The notes: a model not told the origin generated them from the sequence alone. 64,000 nucleotides of DNA from Mugil cephalus (GCF_022458985.1 NC_061771.1:24296001-24360000); one strand, 5' to 3'; positions 25,801 through 38,900 are shown, counted from the stretch's first letter. Numbers and translations are program-made.

Positions 25801-26875
25801 AACAAGCTATTAAAAATAACATTTAACCAAACATGTTTTTGTTTTTTTTTTGTCTGCGTTGCATGGAAATTGAAAGTTACAGGATGAAAGTACAGTAAGA
25901 AGCAATCGAAACTTAACAATCGAAACCTTAACTTTCAGCGTGAATAGCACAAAACACTACACAAAAGATGATTAGCGTTGATGCACACGCCGTTTAAATC
26001 ACAATTACATGTGAAGCATAGGTCGAGTTTAATTAAGCATCGAGATTAGCAACAAAAACAAGTTGCATTCAAGTTACATATGAGTCACATGAAAAAAAAA
26101 ACCTAATGAGGAAATGAGGCTAAAGAGACGTTGCATTAAATGTAGGACAGTCAAACAAAGTTGTGTCCAGGTTGCAACACCACGACCCCTAAAAATAAAA
26201 CGATAATTAGGCGAAAGAGGCGTTCAATTGTGATAAAAAAAAAACACGATGTGTTGAAGTTACAACACCAGTTGGACGGAATAAATAATAAATAAAGCTA
26301 AAGAGACGTTGCTTTGTGCATAAAACAAGTTGCGTTCAAGTAACACCAGTTTTCCCCCCTACACACTCACAAACAAAAAAATAGCAATGGGGCTAAAGAG
26401 ACGTTGCATTAAAATTAACACAGTAAAACAAGCTGCGTTCAAGTTTCCCCCCCATCAGAGTCCGTTCATAATTGGTATTAGCTGATCAAATTTAACCAAT
26501 CCCAAGATTAACTCAGTGCAATACACGTTTTCCTCGCTATTTAAACAATTTATAGACTACGGTGCATTGTCTCGGTAGAACTGATTCATGCAGGATTGTA
26601 AAAAAACCGAGTCCGCCATCGGTGCGTGAACTTGTCACAAGTGTCAAAGTTTAAAGCTAGCCGGGCTTGGTTTATTTTAGCTAGCTTAGCCGCGCAGCTA
26701 GTGTGTAACCGTACCGAGATATCCAGCCATACTTACAGAATTCAACCAGGATGTTGGGGTGAGCCTGGAGAGCCTCCTCGAAGTTACTTTTCTTCAGCAC
26801 CAGGACGTCTTCTTCCTCGGCGATCTCAGCCCTGCTAGCCACGGCCAGGGTGCAGAATAGCAAAAACTTCAGCAT
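13881..26875 (-). CDS. p4hb: Protein disulfide-isomerase (prolyl 4-hydroxylase beta subunit)
   Basis: Complete on the minus strand, 11 coding exons in order: 26737-26875, 24556-24762, 22150-22283, 21863-22000, 19554-19658, 19323-19448, 18305-18505, 18074-18194, 16990-17171, 15474-15581 and 13881-13952. All junctions are GT-AG and in phase. They give 510 aa (human 508). It starts with the signal peptide [16 protein letters not shown], then the a domain with APWCGHC (Cys 51 and 54), the b and b' domains (including [18 protein letters not shown]), the a' domain with a second APWCGHC (Cys 395 and 398), an acidic tail (DDDDDMG ...) and the ER-retrieval signal HDEL. The enzyme forms and isomerises disulfides in the ER lumen and serves as beta subunit of collagen prolyl 4-hydroxylase and of the microsomal triglyceride transfer protein. 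Both active sites are intact. The retrieval signal is HDEL, where vertebrate P4HB usually has KDEL. Confidence 0.97.
16485..16698. mobile_element. Short inverted-repeat element in p4hb intron 9
   Basis: GTGGACAAAAAATGT at 16485-16499 is the inverted complement (one A fewer) of ACATTTTTGTCCAC at 16685-16698. They bound 214 bp of non-coding AT-rich sequence, consistent with a miniature DNA transposon. I could not define a target-site duplication. Confidence 0.45.
22003..22022. repeat. (AC)n microsatellite beside a p4hb acceptor site
   Basis: Ten AC units begin two bases outside the p4hb exon at 21863-22000. On the coding strand the acceptor is (GT)n-AG instead of a normal polypyrimidine tract, so the tract forms part of the splice signal. 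Confidence 0.8.
26050..26455. repeat. Degenerate ~90-bp tandem repeat in p4hb intron 1
   Basis: The motif GCTAAAGAGACGTTGC (or variants) recurs at about 26119, 26211, 26297 and 26392, i.e. spacings of 92, 86 and 95. Each is followed after 20-40 bases by AAACAAGTTGCGTTCAAGT-like sequence. About four and a half diverged units are visible, with (A)n runs between. Confidence 0.7.
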
Positions 26876-27084
26876 AGTTGCCGTTGGATTGTTCTTTTCG
26901 GACAGAGAGACGAGAGCTGCAGATACGGTTTTAAGTTGCGGGTTTTTTTTTTAAACCGAAAAATTGGTTTCAGTGCCTGGTCTTTTTTTCTTTACCCTGT
27001 TGAAGGCTGGGAGAGTAGCTGGTATTTTGTGTCTACCGCTACTAACGTGGCAGTGCACGCAGAAACCGGAGGGGTCAGCCGTAG

Positions 27085-27096
27085 TGCGCATGCGCC
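27085..27096 (-). promoter_or_regulatory. NRF-1 site in the p4hb promoter
   Basis: TGCGCATGCGCC contains the palindromic NRF-1 core GCGCATGCGC, about 210 bases upstream of the p4hb ATG. A nearby ACGTGG core (27045-27050) could serve XBP1/ATF6-type factors, but I see no complete ERSE (CCAAT-N9-CCACG). Confidence 0.5.
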
Positions 27097-27129
27097 TTTA
27101 TGAGGCTGTAAGCAGTTCGTGTTGAAATG

Positions 27130-27733
27130 TGACTGGACCGCGGCGACGTGCACCTGGAAGTGAAACTGGGCGCTCCCCTCCCTGTGGTTTTTGTTTTTTT
27201 ATTTTTTTTATTTTTTAAAAATTTTAGATTTATACCAGTGTATATTTTGTTTACGTTTTGTTTTTTAAATAAAAAAAAATATATGTTAAAAAGAACAATA
27301 CAAAAACAACAATAATAACAGAAAACACAAGAGGAAACAAGCCGTAGGTACATTGTTTAAAATATAAATAACAAAATATCTTATCCAATAAACAACAAAG
27401 CAGGTTTATTATTATTATTATTATTGCTGAAATTATTTTTGTGAATAAAATATTTTGCCAAAAGTAAGAGCAAGCTTATTAGGAAATAACATTTTCCTTC
27501 CGTCTTATAATTATATTTTCCTAATTTAAACAAGAATCTTTACAGAGATGATCAGTGATAAATCTGCTGAAGCTCACCCAGAATCTTTTGGTGCGAGTAC
27601 AGCGTCACAATGCAATGTTTCTGGGTCAAAAATTACAAAAAGAGCAGTTTGTGTCCTTTTGTCTTGTAAATTTCTGCATATAATCTTTGGCAGGGAAGCA
27701 TTTATAGGTGATTTTAAAGGACCCGACTGCACT
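27130..27733. other. AT-rich DNA upstream of p4hb
   Basis: No gene seen. It contains T and A runs at about 27190-27290 and a (TTA)n microsatellite at 27405-27425. Confidence 0.5.
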
Positions 27734-28362
27734 GTAAGGATGTGCAATACCAATATTTTTCCTTTTCGATCCCATACCAAGTCACACCAAGGATAATATC
27801 CATACACCAATACCGATATCGTCTACTTGTTTGTATAAAAACTTTATATGATAACTTTTACAGTGAACATTTATGAATGTAATTATGAGAAATGTATTTT
27901 ATACCTCTGTATAAGAATTAAATGAGCTAAATATCAGACTTCTGTTTGTGGACCAGACAGAGTCTTCAGGGTCTTGGGATTAGATCTTGGCCACATTCTA
28001 CATTCTCTATCATTTATCATTTACATGTTTTTGTTAAGAAACAGCAGCGTGTTTACATGCGACGTTTATATGCCTGTGATGGGCACTGTGATGTATTTTC
28101 ACTATATACCTGGACGTTGTCTGCTCTCTAAATTTAAGCTTCCATCACTGAGGTCTGTCTCAAGTGTGGGGGCACATCCCTGCACTCCCTCTGTCTCTCA
28201 CGTTTTTTACTTTTTTAGAACCGATTACAGATTCGGTGTCATAAAAGTATTAATAATAGAAAGCAGACTTGGTATCGATATGTTAATGTGAAGATAAACT
28301 CTAAAAAAACACATCTAAATTGGAAGTATCAATATTACTGGATCGATACGTGCATCCCTGGA
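27734..28362. mobile_element. Probable degenerate DNA transposon (hAT-like ends)
   Basis: The left end AAGGATGTGCAATACC and the right end ATACGTGCATCCCTG form an imperfect inverted repeat of the AGGGATGTGC type common in fish miniature elements. Both ends carry CCGATATCG/ATCGATA-like sequence next to the termini. The flanking 8-mers CTGCACTG and GAGCACCG agree at only 5 of 8 positions, so a target duplication is not secure. Confidence 0.4.
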
Positions 28363-29509
28363 GCACCGGAGAGGGAACTGTGTCCCCTTTAACACAACAT
28401 ACTTAATATCTAAATATTCTTTTAATCACAGTTCATTATTTTTAGCTAGTTTAATCAAACGACTTGTGCACGAAACACGTAAATTCTGATGTAACCGAAG
28501 CATTTACAGCATTTCTCTGACTCTAAATGTAACTGATGCAACACAGTGCAAGTGGGGGGGTGTGGAAACTGGGTGTTTTTTGTGATTGCAAAGAGAGCGG
28601 AGCAAAGTCTGAATGAGTAATAACATGTCATGTTGCTCACCTAAGAAAGAAAAATAGGGAACATTTTTCTAAAATGTGCATGGATAAATAATTCCCAGAA
28701 ATACCCTATAAATACGATATATCCGTCGGAAATGGTGTTCGTATGAATCCTGAGCAAATAAAACCAAGACCAGTGAGGGTGCTGGAAGGTTATTGGTTAT
28801 TTGGGTAAGTCGACTCTTTCAGGGAAGGCTTTTTATTTGTTAGCGGCACTGATTAATTGATAGGATTTTCCCCTTCTGCAGCTGGTTTTTGAGTTTAATC
28901 TAATTTTACTGTGACCTCACCACTTCTTGTTTTACTTGGAGAAAAAAAAATGTGTCAAAAATTAAAGGTTGACTTGGAAAATCCAACCATTGCGGATTCT
29001 AAGAGGAAGTATTGAGGTTATAGAAGGTTGTAGAACAAACCTGCATAGAGTGAACATGTGATCATGTTGTATCATTGTGTATTCATGGGTTGAGGAGAAG
29101 CAGCTGAGCAGGAACAGTCCTCTACTACTGCGGGGAAAGGTCCAGCTAATTTGGCTACAACCACCAAATGAAAATAACCGTCAGTCAGTGTAGAGGGAAC
29201 GATAAATGTGTACGGTTAAATGGCTTCTTGTTTTCATTTTGTGGGTTAAAACAGATTTAAACATAGAGAATAAAGAAATAATACCAGAATTGCCCAGTTA
29301 AATATGTATGTAGACTACAACATGTAGGATTTATCTAGCTACGTAGAGAGATAGATCTAGTTATCAGAGTCCAGAGTCCGTCACCACATCATCGCAACGA
29401 CATTTGAAACCTAATCGAGACTCTAGCTTAGATAGTCACTATCAGCTGTAGAACAATTCGTCACCTCTTGCTCAGTTTTTTTTCACTAGACAAAGTTTTG
29501 TGAGGCTCC
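28363..29509. other. Intergenic DNA without recognisable genes
   Basis: AT-rich non-coding sequence on both strands. No splice-bounded coding similarity and no clear repeat structure seen. Confidence 0.45.
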
Positions 29510-29990
29510 AAATTGGAAGAAAGTATTTTGGTGCTTCTGTTTTTTTGGTCACACACCGAACACGACACATCGCCACTGGGAAGCATGGTGGTGGCAGCAT
29601 CACACTGTGGGGATGCTTCTCAGCAGCAGGCTCTGGAAGATGAAGGCGGAGGTTTTAAAACGAATGCAGCGAAATACAAGGAACTCCTGGAAAATCTGAG
29701 TCAGTCTGCAAGAGAACTATGACTCGGGAGAAGATTTATTTTCCAGCACAGACAATGACCTGAAGAGGCGCAATCTACCCACACATATGTGGTTTAAAGA
29801 CACCGAGGCCTGGAATGTCCTGGAGCGGCCGAGTCAAAGCCTATAGAGAATTTGTAGCTGGATTTTAAAAGTGCTGTTCATGCCTGAGACTCAACATCTG
29901 GAGCTTGAGTAGTTTTGCAAAGAGCAATATTGTCGAGGCATGCAGCTTAACAGAGACCTGGCCAGTGGTGTGTCCACTAAACGCTGACTC
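29510..29990 (+). mobile_element. Tc1-like transposase relic
   Basis: The + strand at 29581 reads, in changing frames, KHGGGSITLWGCFSAAG, the Tc1 catalytic-core motif. It is followed by a TDNDLK block and a decayed PSQSL..I.N counterpart of the SPDLNPIEN motif. Stops and frameshifts interrupt it. It is a dead fragment of a Tc1/mariner DDE transposase. Confidence 0.75.
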
Positions 29991-31109
29991 GATGAGGGTA
30001 AATACTTCTGCTTTCACTTGCCAAATCCTAGTGTACACCACCCATAATGCAGCATTAAAGCTTCATCCTTTATAACACACGTACATCACGAGTAGATGGC
30101 AGAGACTTGCATCCACTCGATTTAATCACCTTGAAAGACTCTTTGGTTTCTTCACTGACGGGACACATCAGGTTTTGACCTTTTATTAAGTTTATATTGC
30201 AAATATGGAGCATGATGTTTGCCAGACGTCACTGATGCATGTCATATCCTTGAGTTTAGAATTTATGTCAACATGCAAGTCAGAAATACATCCAGGAAAA
30301 TGACTTCTCTCATTTATCTGATTTATCTAACTCGCAGCTTTGTAACATAAGACAAGGTGCCTCAGTTTAGCCTTTCAAGAGTAGAAAGATGGGGAAAAAA
30401 TGCAAACAGCTCTTCCTGAAAGTCTTAAGTTACTGATTTCTTCATTAAGAATCATATGTCTCTGATATTGTTATTAAAGCAAACACTTTTTAAATGGCAA
30501 AGAGAAGTTATCCACTATTTTACAGTACATTAAAAATCATACTCCTGCAGCAGAGAGACTGAAGCCTGAAGCCTAGAAGAACATTTAAATGCGCGTCTCC
30601 AGCCTGAGGTGAGTCAGGCAAGAATTTCTTCCTGGAGGAAAAACAGGAGTCAAATTCAATAAAGACTTTATTAAATCTGACAGATGTTGAAACAATATCT
30701 GTTCACATGACAAAGGACTCTGTGCTGCCACTGATTTTTTTTTTGGTTTAAGAATAAATGTATAAGTTCTTAATTTTCCAACAAACTTACAATCAACCCA
30801 TCCTTAAATCTACTCAATAACACACATGAGCTAATAATAATCAATATAACTGATAACATATACACAACTAATACTACGGTAATGCACTATCAGCCGTCTT
30901 CTATCAAAAACCCTGCAGCAGCAGAATGGTTTATGTGAGTTATGTGCTTGGATGAGAGACCTGGCATGAGAGAAGCTGTGTCCATCTCCAGTTTCTGGCG
31001 CTTTATCTTCTCTGTTTCGAATCATACATCAAACCAGTTGGCAGCAGCTTTAAAGCAGGATCTCAGGCTGCCCTCTGTCTTCACTGGAGGACATCTTGTT
31101 TTAATTTAT
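29991..31109. other. Intergenic DNA without recognisable genes
   Basis: Ordinary AT-rich sequence; no exon, RNA gene or clear repeat identified. Confidence 0.4.
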
Positions 31110-31610
31110 CAATAAGGTAAATATTATGACCTTCTTAATATTGTGTAGGTCTCCCTTGTGCCTCCAAAACAGTTGTGACTCATCAGTGAATGGACAGGGA
31201 CCTTCTGAGGGCGTCCTATGGTGTCTGGTACCAGGATGTTGTTAGTTGGGGAGGAGCCTTTGGGTCCTGTTGGTTGAGGGGAGGGGCCTCTGTGGATCAG
31301 ACTTGTTCCACTGCATCCCACAGATACTGGATCGGTTTGGGTTCTAGTGAATTTAGAGCTTAGATCAACACCTTGTGCTGTTTTTTCATGTTTTTTCTAA
31401 ACCATTTGTGTGGTTGGTGGCTGCTGCCATCAAGGAGTGTCATTGCTATGGGGTGGGGGGTGTCTGGTCTGGTCTAGGTGGGTGGTACGTAAGTTGCCTT
31501 TTTAAATGTTTTTTGGATGTGACACGTCCAAAAGTCTCCCAGCAGAACACTGAATTATCACAAGATGCTCAACGTTCACAACATCAGCGGTCATAATGTT
31601 TTGGCTGCTC
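31110..31610 (-). mobile_element. Degenerate Tc1-like element (family B), copy in - orientation
   Basis: It begins with an ATTATGACC ... TAATATTGTGTAGGTC block and ends with GGTCATAATGTTTTGGCTG, an inverted-repeat pair. Between them the minus strand carries remnants of a DDE transposase end (GGGATGCAGTGGAACAAG and counterparts to the IEHLWD region). Many indels. The same family recurs at 34050, 36830, 38010, 39085, 50810, 52940, 57880 and 59060. Confidence 0.65.
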
Positions 31611-32639
31611 CGTGTTTGTTCTAATATAACAACAATAAAGTCTCACCTTTCTTTCTTTTAACGATGACTCTTCTTGCCTACAGCGATTTAAAAAGTTTTA
31701 GATGCAAGTCTTCGGTCAGATTTCATGCTCGGCTGCAAAGTGGGACATGGGATCAAAAGCTGGTTCGGTTTCCTGGCAACAAGCTTTTCTGACTGAACCG
31801 GCGACGTTCAAATCATATTAGTATTCATCCATAGCCCCCATAATCTGCCCCTGCATGTCCGACTTTGTGAGTTAGCATGAAATGTGATGGGATATGGCTG
31901 CAGTAATCAAAGGAGGTTTATGGGTCATTTTACTTTTATTTTGAATAAATGCTGCTAATATTTCACAGAGGAGAACACGTCTCTAACAGAGCTTAACATT
32001 GTGTTCCTCGCGTAGACAAAGGGGGCCTCCCTGTGCTTGTCAAATATAAATCATACACGTCAGGAACGTGTCGTGACAGCAGTCATTTAAAGCGGCGAGC
32101 TCTGTGACTGAACTGGCTGGAGCAGTTTGACAGTTTGCCACTTTTACACTTCGGCTGTGGCCACATCCTGTAGCCTAGCACAGAGAAACCACACGTCACA
32201 ATAGTGCGAAGTGGCAGATACGTGAATACGTGATACAAAGTTAACAGAGTGTTAGTCACCAGACACCTCACACTGCATGTAACTTCCATGTCATTTCCAC
32301 TCTGCAATCCTACACACCTTGTACACGCCTTGAGCTACGAAACAATTAGGGCGCTGGTGTGAGGAAAAGCCTATCTGTTTATTTTATCAAGGGCGTTTTT
32401 TAAGAGCAAATATTGCCCGTGCTACTTTTTTTTTTTTTTTTGTTTGTCTAACTTTTAATGCGACCAGACAGGTCGATTTCCAGCAGTTTGCCAGACGCAG
32501 AGACGGGGCGATTGCAGGAAATCAAAGAAGATCAAAGGAAAATTAGTTTATTTGTGAAAACTGCGGGAGTTTCTGTTAAGTTTTCACCTTGTTAAAAGTT
32601 GCACAGAGATCCGAATCCTTTAGTTTTGATCTTAGTTGT

Positions 32640-33100
32640 GGAGTAAAGTGTCTGTGAAGGTTCTCGTCAACCATTCAGGTCATGGACTATCCAAAAAAAA
32701 AAAAAACTAAAGGTAAAAACGAGGGCAACTGGATTTCTGAAGTTTCTTGAAGGTGTTTTGTTCAAGTAGCTTTGATAGTTTATAGAGACTGGTGGGGAGT
32801 TACGATTTAAATGGGACACCGTCATCTGTTATGTATCAGAGAGCCTGGTAACACTCCTAGACAAAACTTGCAGTTTACACTTGTACATTGGGGGGAAAAA
32901 TCCACCCATTCATAAAAAGCGAGATCACCAGTGCTTCAGGGGACACTCCTTTGAAGACATCAGTGTCCACGTTTTAGCCAGAGAAGACAAGTGGTTTGAA
33001 GCATGAGTAAAGGAAGTAAACCCTTCTCTCCAAAAGGTCTCACTCCATTCACATCCCGAGAGTCTCAGTTTGGACATTAATGCATTGGGGAATTAAATCA
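32640..33100 (+). mobile_element. Retroelement relic with a GIY-YIG-type (Penelope-like) C-terminal fragment
   Basis: Bases 32940-33002 encode HSFEDISVHVLAREDKWFEA, resembling the H-S-F-E-D ... I-L-D-R-E-x-R-W-F-E-R block that I associate with fish and coral retroelements, probably Penelope-like. The upstream part (32660-32800) shares the GAAGGTTCTC...TCATGG and GAGGGCAACTGGA motifs with 38345-38480 and 2720-2775. Broken by stops. Family assignment is from memory and tentative. Confidence 0.45.
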
Positions 33101-33732
33101 ACATCAATCAAAGTAGATTCCTCCAATCACCATCTGTTCATTATTTAAACCCCAACTCTGGATGAAACACCTTCACAAAGCCTCTAGTTTCAGCCTATTT
33201 TTTGTTGTACAGTGTGTAGTATACAACCCTCAATGATTGTGGCATTTAAAACAAAACATCTACGTCAAATGAAGATTCAGTATTAAGTTCGGTGCTGCTG
33301 TAAATGTTCACCACTGTCACCACTGTCACCACTGTGCAGTGCTGCTGATAAGAGCAGAGGAGGTTCTTTATTAAGTGTTATAATTCCACGAATAGAGAAT
33401 GCAGCTCTCTGCGACACTAATCATCAGCTCTGAGGCCTTTTATATATATATATTTATTTTTTTTGTCAGGTAGAGATGGGCGACAGCAGCTTCTGAGCTC
33501 TCTGAACCGGAGGGCTGTGGATTGAAAGGACGTGTAATTGTTTATATAAACGAGCAGGAAGTTCACGTAACGAGCTGAATGAATTCGCCGAAGTGACCTC
33601 TTGCTTTTGTCCGTGTGGATGAAGTCAGGCAATAAAAGATTAATGGGCTTTTAATATGGATGGAGGCAGAGAGCAGAGCGGAGCGGCGGATACATTTATT
33701 CAAAAAGCTTAAGGGAAAAAAAAAAAAAAAAC

Positions 33733-33746
33733 GTTGCCATGGCAAC
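33733..33746. promoter_or_regulatory. Perfect palindromic RFX X-box
   Basis: GTTGCCATGGCAAC is the ideal two-half-site RFX target. It lies in a stretch (about 33570-33860) of moderately GC-rich sequence without repeats or stops-free frames, between p4hb and the pecam1 3' end, which could be a distal regulatory element. Confidence 0.5.
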
Positions 33747-34049
33747 AGCCACAGCACAGACCCCCGGGGGCCCTTGAGATTATCGGCGGAGGACACCGAG
33801 TTACAGGAAACTCTGAATAACAGGGACAGGATGCCATTTGAATGCATCTTTAATGTATAAACTGAGCGGGAGTCACATGTTTAATGAAGAAATCAAGGTT
33901 GTAGCTCACCGGAAAAGTCGGACGTGCAGATGCTTTTCTTGAGCGTTACCGTAGGTGTGTGGTACTTATTAACCTGTGCACCCACGAGAGTCTGGGTCTG
34001 AGGGTCTGACACAGGAGGTCACTTGTAGCTAACTGCTTCAAATACACCC

Positions 34050-34300
34050 ACCAATCAGTCATAACGTAGCTGCAGGCCATTCAGGGCGTCCATGACGAAA
34101 AAGCTCCTACATTGGACACATGAGCATCAGAACTCGACCACGGAGAAATGGAACAAGGCGGCCTGGCTTTAGGTGCAAAAACATTTCAGGAATAGTTTGA
34201 GGAACACAACAAGGTGTGGATTTGGCCCCCGGATTCACCACATCTCAATCTAAGCCAGCATCTGTAGGATGTTCTGGACTAAGAGTAAGATTCACTCTCC
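34050..34300 (+). mobile_element. Degenerate Tc1-like element (family B), + orientation
   Basis: Starts at TCAGTCATAACGTAGC and carries CATGAGCATCAGAACTCGACC, GAGGAACACAACAAGG and a decayed version of the SPDLNPIEHLWD coding block followed by GGATGTTCTGGAC. This matches the transposase coding strand of the family. Internal deletions have removed most of the core. Confidence 0.6.
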
Positions 34301-35933
34301 TATTAAACCAGTTTAGGTTATTGGTCCATTTAGATGCTACATGTCGCATGCTCGGCTGTCACTGCGGGATTATCAGAGATATTTTGCAGAAAACATCTGC
34401 AGATGTTTTGAAAAAGCTGAAAGACGGATCAATTCAGAAGGAAGACTGACAATAGTGAAGGAGGACGGACTGTTCTTCATGTAAGGATAAGGAACGTATA
34501 CATGTTTTCCAGGTTTGTCATAATGAATGTTACAGAGTTTATACAGTGGAACCTAAATATGTAACAGAAGAAATGAGAAATTCAAATAAATTAATAAATG
34601 CAATGTTCAATGTGTAATTATTGCCTCAGTCTTTAATGCAAAAGCTATTTTTTATCTAACATCGTGTGGCGTAAATTTTCAGCCACGAGGTGGAACCAAC
34701 AGCCAACACTGACACAACTGTGGAACAAGGAGGGGGAACGACAGCCTCTTACTGCTGGTGTAATGGCTTCCTCTAGTGGTAGAAAACCACCAGTGTCAGA
34801 AAACCACCAGTGTCTGAACCATATACAGCATCACATGAACACACGTTTGAGTGAACCGTCTCCAGCGTCTGACACACGTGGGTGGACAGGATGTGACATC
34901 TAATCGCCTCTTTTATGCCCGTTTGTGTCCAAACATCTCCTCTACATGTTTTAATAATGCGAATGGACTCACTGTGAATACTTTACACTGTTAGGTAGCA
35001 TATGTAATGCAATCAAATACAAAAACTGCAACAAATCCCACATTTTAGGGTTACTGACGACACTGGTTCTTCCTAATGACAATTGTTTCTGCGCCTCTTG
35101 AAAAATGTACATCCCACAGATGCATGGGACGCATCATGGTGTATCTTGGGTTCATTGGGTGTTTACAGCATCATGCACCATCACCCTGGCGACCCAGCCA
35201 GGGTTGATCAAGGCCTGACTGTAGCACCCAGCAGTATTTAATCACAGCTCACCCCCTTTTGGAGGCTTTTTTCTTGTCTTCAGGGACCGTCTCATTCCCA
35301 GCACGATGCAAACTCTGTGAAGTGACCAGCCTGGGAATCCTCTGTAGCCTCCACCTCAACAAACCTCTAGAACTACTTTTCATTCATTCGACATTCGCAG
35401 GCCACAGTCTGCATTTAGGTTAAATTTATTTTAATCACAGAGCATACCTAAAAAATAACTATTCTGAACCATATTTATTTAGACTTTTTTGTGCATTTTT
35501 GTGCATTTTTTCCATTTATTTTTATTTTTTCAGAGAGCTGCCGACACAAACAACACTTATTACAATTATATATATTGACTTTTTAATATAGGTCATTCCT
35601 GGAAACGTGACAAGACATGTCGGCTTACTCACTGGCAGAGAATCGACATTTGGAATTAATATATATATATAATACAGAGCATGTCTTGAGAAATTATGAA
35701 ACTAAACCTAGAATTTGTTATTTTTTTGTCACTTTTTAAACCTAATTTTAACTCCACGTGTCGACTCTGTTTAATTAACTGACGGCGCTACAATCATCTC
35801 CAAACAGAACAATTGTGTGGGACAAGGCCCGATTAGGAAACAGGTAGAAACGACAAAGTGTGGACTAGAAACGCGAGTAGAAAAGGGAAACGCAGCAAAT
35901 GTGTGCGAATAGAGAAGGGACGGCGCTGATCCC

Positions 35934-38900
35934 TTAATCCACCGGCTCCGGCAGGTCCTGGTAGCTGTCGACCTCTGGATGGAACTGATACATCTCAGGT
36001 TGATCGCTGTTGTTGAGTTCGGCGTACTCCACTGAGCCCTAATGACACACAAAGCAGATCCAGCAAACATCAGGGCTGACACTTAAAACCATGTCATTTT
36101 ATGTCACGTCATTTTCTTCTCTGTCTTCAACCTTGTTTCTACCATCTGGAGGCTAAACCAGCGGCTTTTCCTCGATTTCACACAAAGTGAAATGTTCCCG
36201 AGAGGGGAATGACCCCCCCCCCTCTGCACAATCTGCCATCAAGGAGACACACTTTTAAGCCATGATGTCACGTCCTTAGTTTATTATTCCACATTCCTCC
36301 GTCGAGCTGAGTAGGACGCCATGTACGGCGCAAACGGTCACCAGCGGCCGTGATTAGGGCTCAGTGGGGCAGCAGACACTAGGCTGGTCGAGATGGGCTT
36401 GGAGGTAATTTGGACCACGGCTGATCTGAGCTGCAGATAGGGAAGGAAGCCACTGCCCACACGCCCTTTGTTCATGTCTGGAAACTTTGACCGCTCTTTT
36501 TTCCCCCCATCGCTCTGGATTATCAGACTGGGACTGTGACGACTCAGAGAGAGATTATTGTTTGACTCATTTTTCTTTTCTTTTCAGTCAAAATTGTTGT
36601 TGTTATGTTTGTGCATGTATGTATGTATGTGTATGTATAGGTTACACATATATACTGATTTAACATAGGGAGAAACGGTGGGATTTAATAAGTTTTGGCT
36701 TCTTCTTTTTAACATAATAATGTGTTAAGTTTTGTGAACTTTGCATTGTTATCTTATGATTATTGTTGTTGGTTTGCTTTTTTTCCGCTTTTATTCTGTG
36801 TTCAAATTATCTTCCATTCATTCAGTGGTCAATAGTGCCTAATACTACGTGTAGGTCCACTTTTTGACACTAAAACACAATTTCTACATGGTCTCCTCTG
36901 GACCTCTGAAGGTGTCCTGCACTATCTGACACCAAGACATTAGCAGCAGATCCTTTAAGTCCTGCAAGTTGTGAGTTTGAGCCTCCATTCATCTTACTAG
37001 TTTGTTCAGAACATCCCACAGATGCTGGATTGTATTGAGGTGTGTGTAATTTGGAGGCCGTCATTGAACCACTGTTATTGTATTATTTTTTTTTCTTGAA
37101 AGAGGCCAGTGACATCAAGGTTTCCATGCAAGGTTGAACATGGTCTACAACAATGCTTTAACCGCCCTTTAGGAAACATACGGATGACATCACTGAGGGC
37201 TCGCCCCCTCTCTATATACACAGTGATATCAAATTAAACACGTGGGCTTATTCTATTTATTTATTTTTTTAAATGTGTAACATTACTTTTTATCATGAGT
37301 GTGTTAAAGTTAAAGTAAGCAGTGTAAAATAAAACATATGAGGAACAGAAGTCTAGTGATGAAATGGTGAGAAGGACATTTGCGCGCTCGCTCGCCAGCG
37401 TGAGATAAGGCCTAAAGATAACAGCGTGATCGTGCAGATTTTTACTCACATAGTCATGATGGTCGGCGGCACCTGCAGGGAAACAGAATCAGCGGTTAAA
37501 AACGTGCGTTGGCTGCTCACTCACTGGCTGACCTCAGAGTTATTCACTAGTCATTTGGCAGTCGTGGCCGACCTCGCTGACTCACTCGTTCCTCCTGTGA
37601 GTAGTGGGCCTTTGTTTCGGCCAACGACTCACGTCTTTGTCATGTGTATTGATATTATTAACATTTCTCTCGCTCTTGTCCACCCTCATACAGATGCTTC
37701 TTGCAACAACTCTTTTGTTGCTGCTCAACAGGAAACATTAGGACTCCGATGGACTGCTCGATAGAGGAATCCAGTGTCCGGCTGCTGCTTTAATAACAGG
37801 AAGTTCCAGCCATCGGCAACAGGATACGGTCACGGTTTGCGTAGCTGGGCTGGGTAAACTGTGAATCCACTGGCGATACAGAGTTTTATCTTCGATGTGA
37901 TGTTTGTCTCTAATAAAGACATGATAATATTTAAAGCTGCGCCAAACAATTGTTTTGCCACATGGGGGAGGCGACACGAGATACAAAGTGGATACGTGTG
38001 ATACCGATCTGCCGCAAAGTTATGACCTCCTGCCTAATGTTGGCTCCACTCAGTCCTGAAAGTTGAGAGGAGGGGCCTCAGACATCCCACAGTTGTTGGA
38101 CTGGACTAGTGAATCTGGAGATCAAACGAAACACCTTGAACTGGTTGCTGTGGTCCTCAAACCACTATGAACCATTTCTGCAGAAAGACAACACTGACGT
38201 CAGGGTTCCCATGAAAGTACATGCCGATGTATTATCCACATGAATGGCAGGACCCAAGGTCTTCCAGCAGAATATCATGATGTTCTGGCAGACAGGTATA
38301 AAGAGAGCGTTTTAAAATTCCTGAAATATGTAAGCTATAACTGGAGGAACATTTCTGAATGTCTGTGAAGGTTCTCAGTCATCCAGGTCATGGTGCATTC
38401 AAAAAGCATTTAATAGACTTGTTAAGATTTTTGAGAAGACGTTACACCACTCATCCAAGCAGCTTCTTTAGTTCTTTTATTTATTTATTTATTTATTTAA
38501 AAAAATGCTTCTTGGACATTACATTTCCTGAATAAAATATGTGTAGATGCTTTAAATGCGAATCTTTGCTGGATTTATTTTTAACTTTATCTATTTATGG
38601 AAACTCCCTGACCTTGTGTTAATGGGAGCTTAGAGCCTGTAATACAGTTTAAATGTCACCATTATAAGATTATTGAGACAGTAAGTCATATTGATCACTT
38701 GTATTTTTAGTGGCTGAGCTAAGGAATGAAAGAAAATGTGATTCATCAGACCAGGCCACTTGCTTCCATTGCTCAGTGACTCCGGGTTTTCATTGTAGGA
38801 GCTTTGAGAAAAAGGTCAGGATGGACGCCCTGGATAGTCTGCAGCTATGTTATGGCTGTCTGGCGTATGTTTGCCAAATCAAACAATGGTGAGTGTATTT

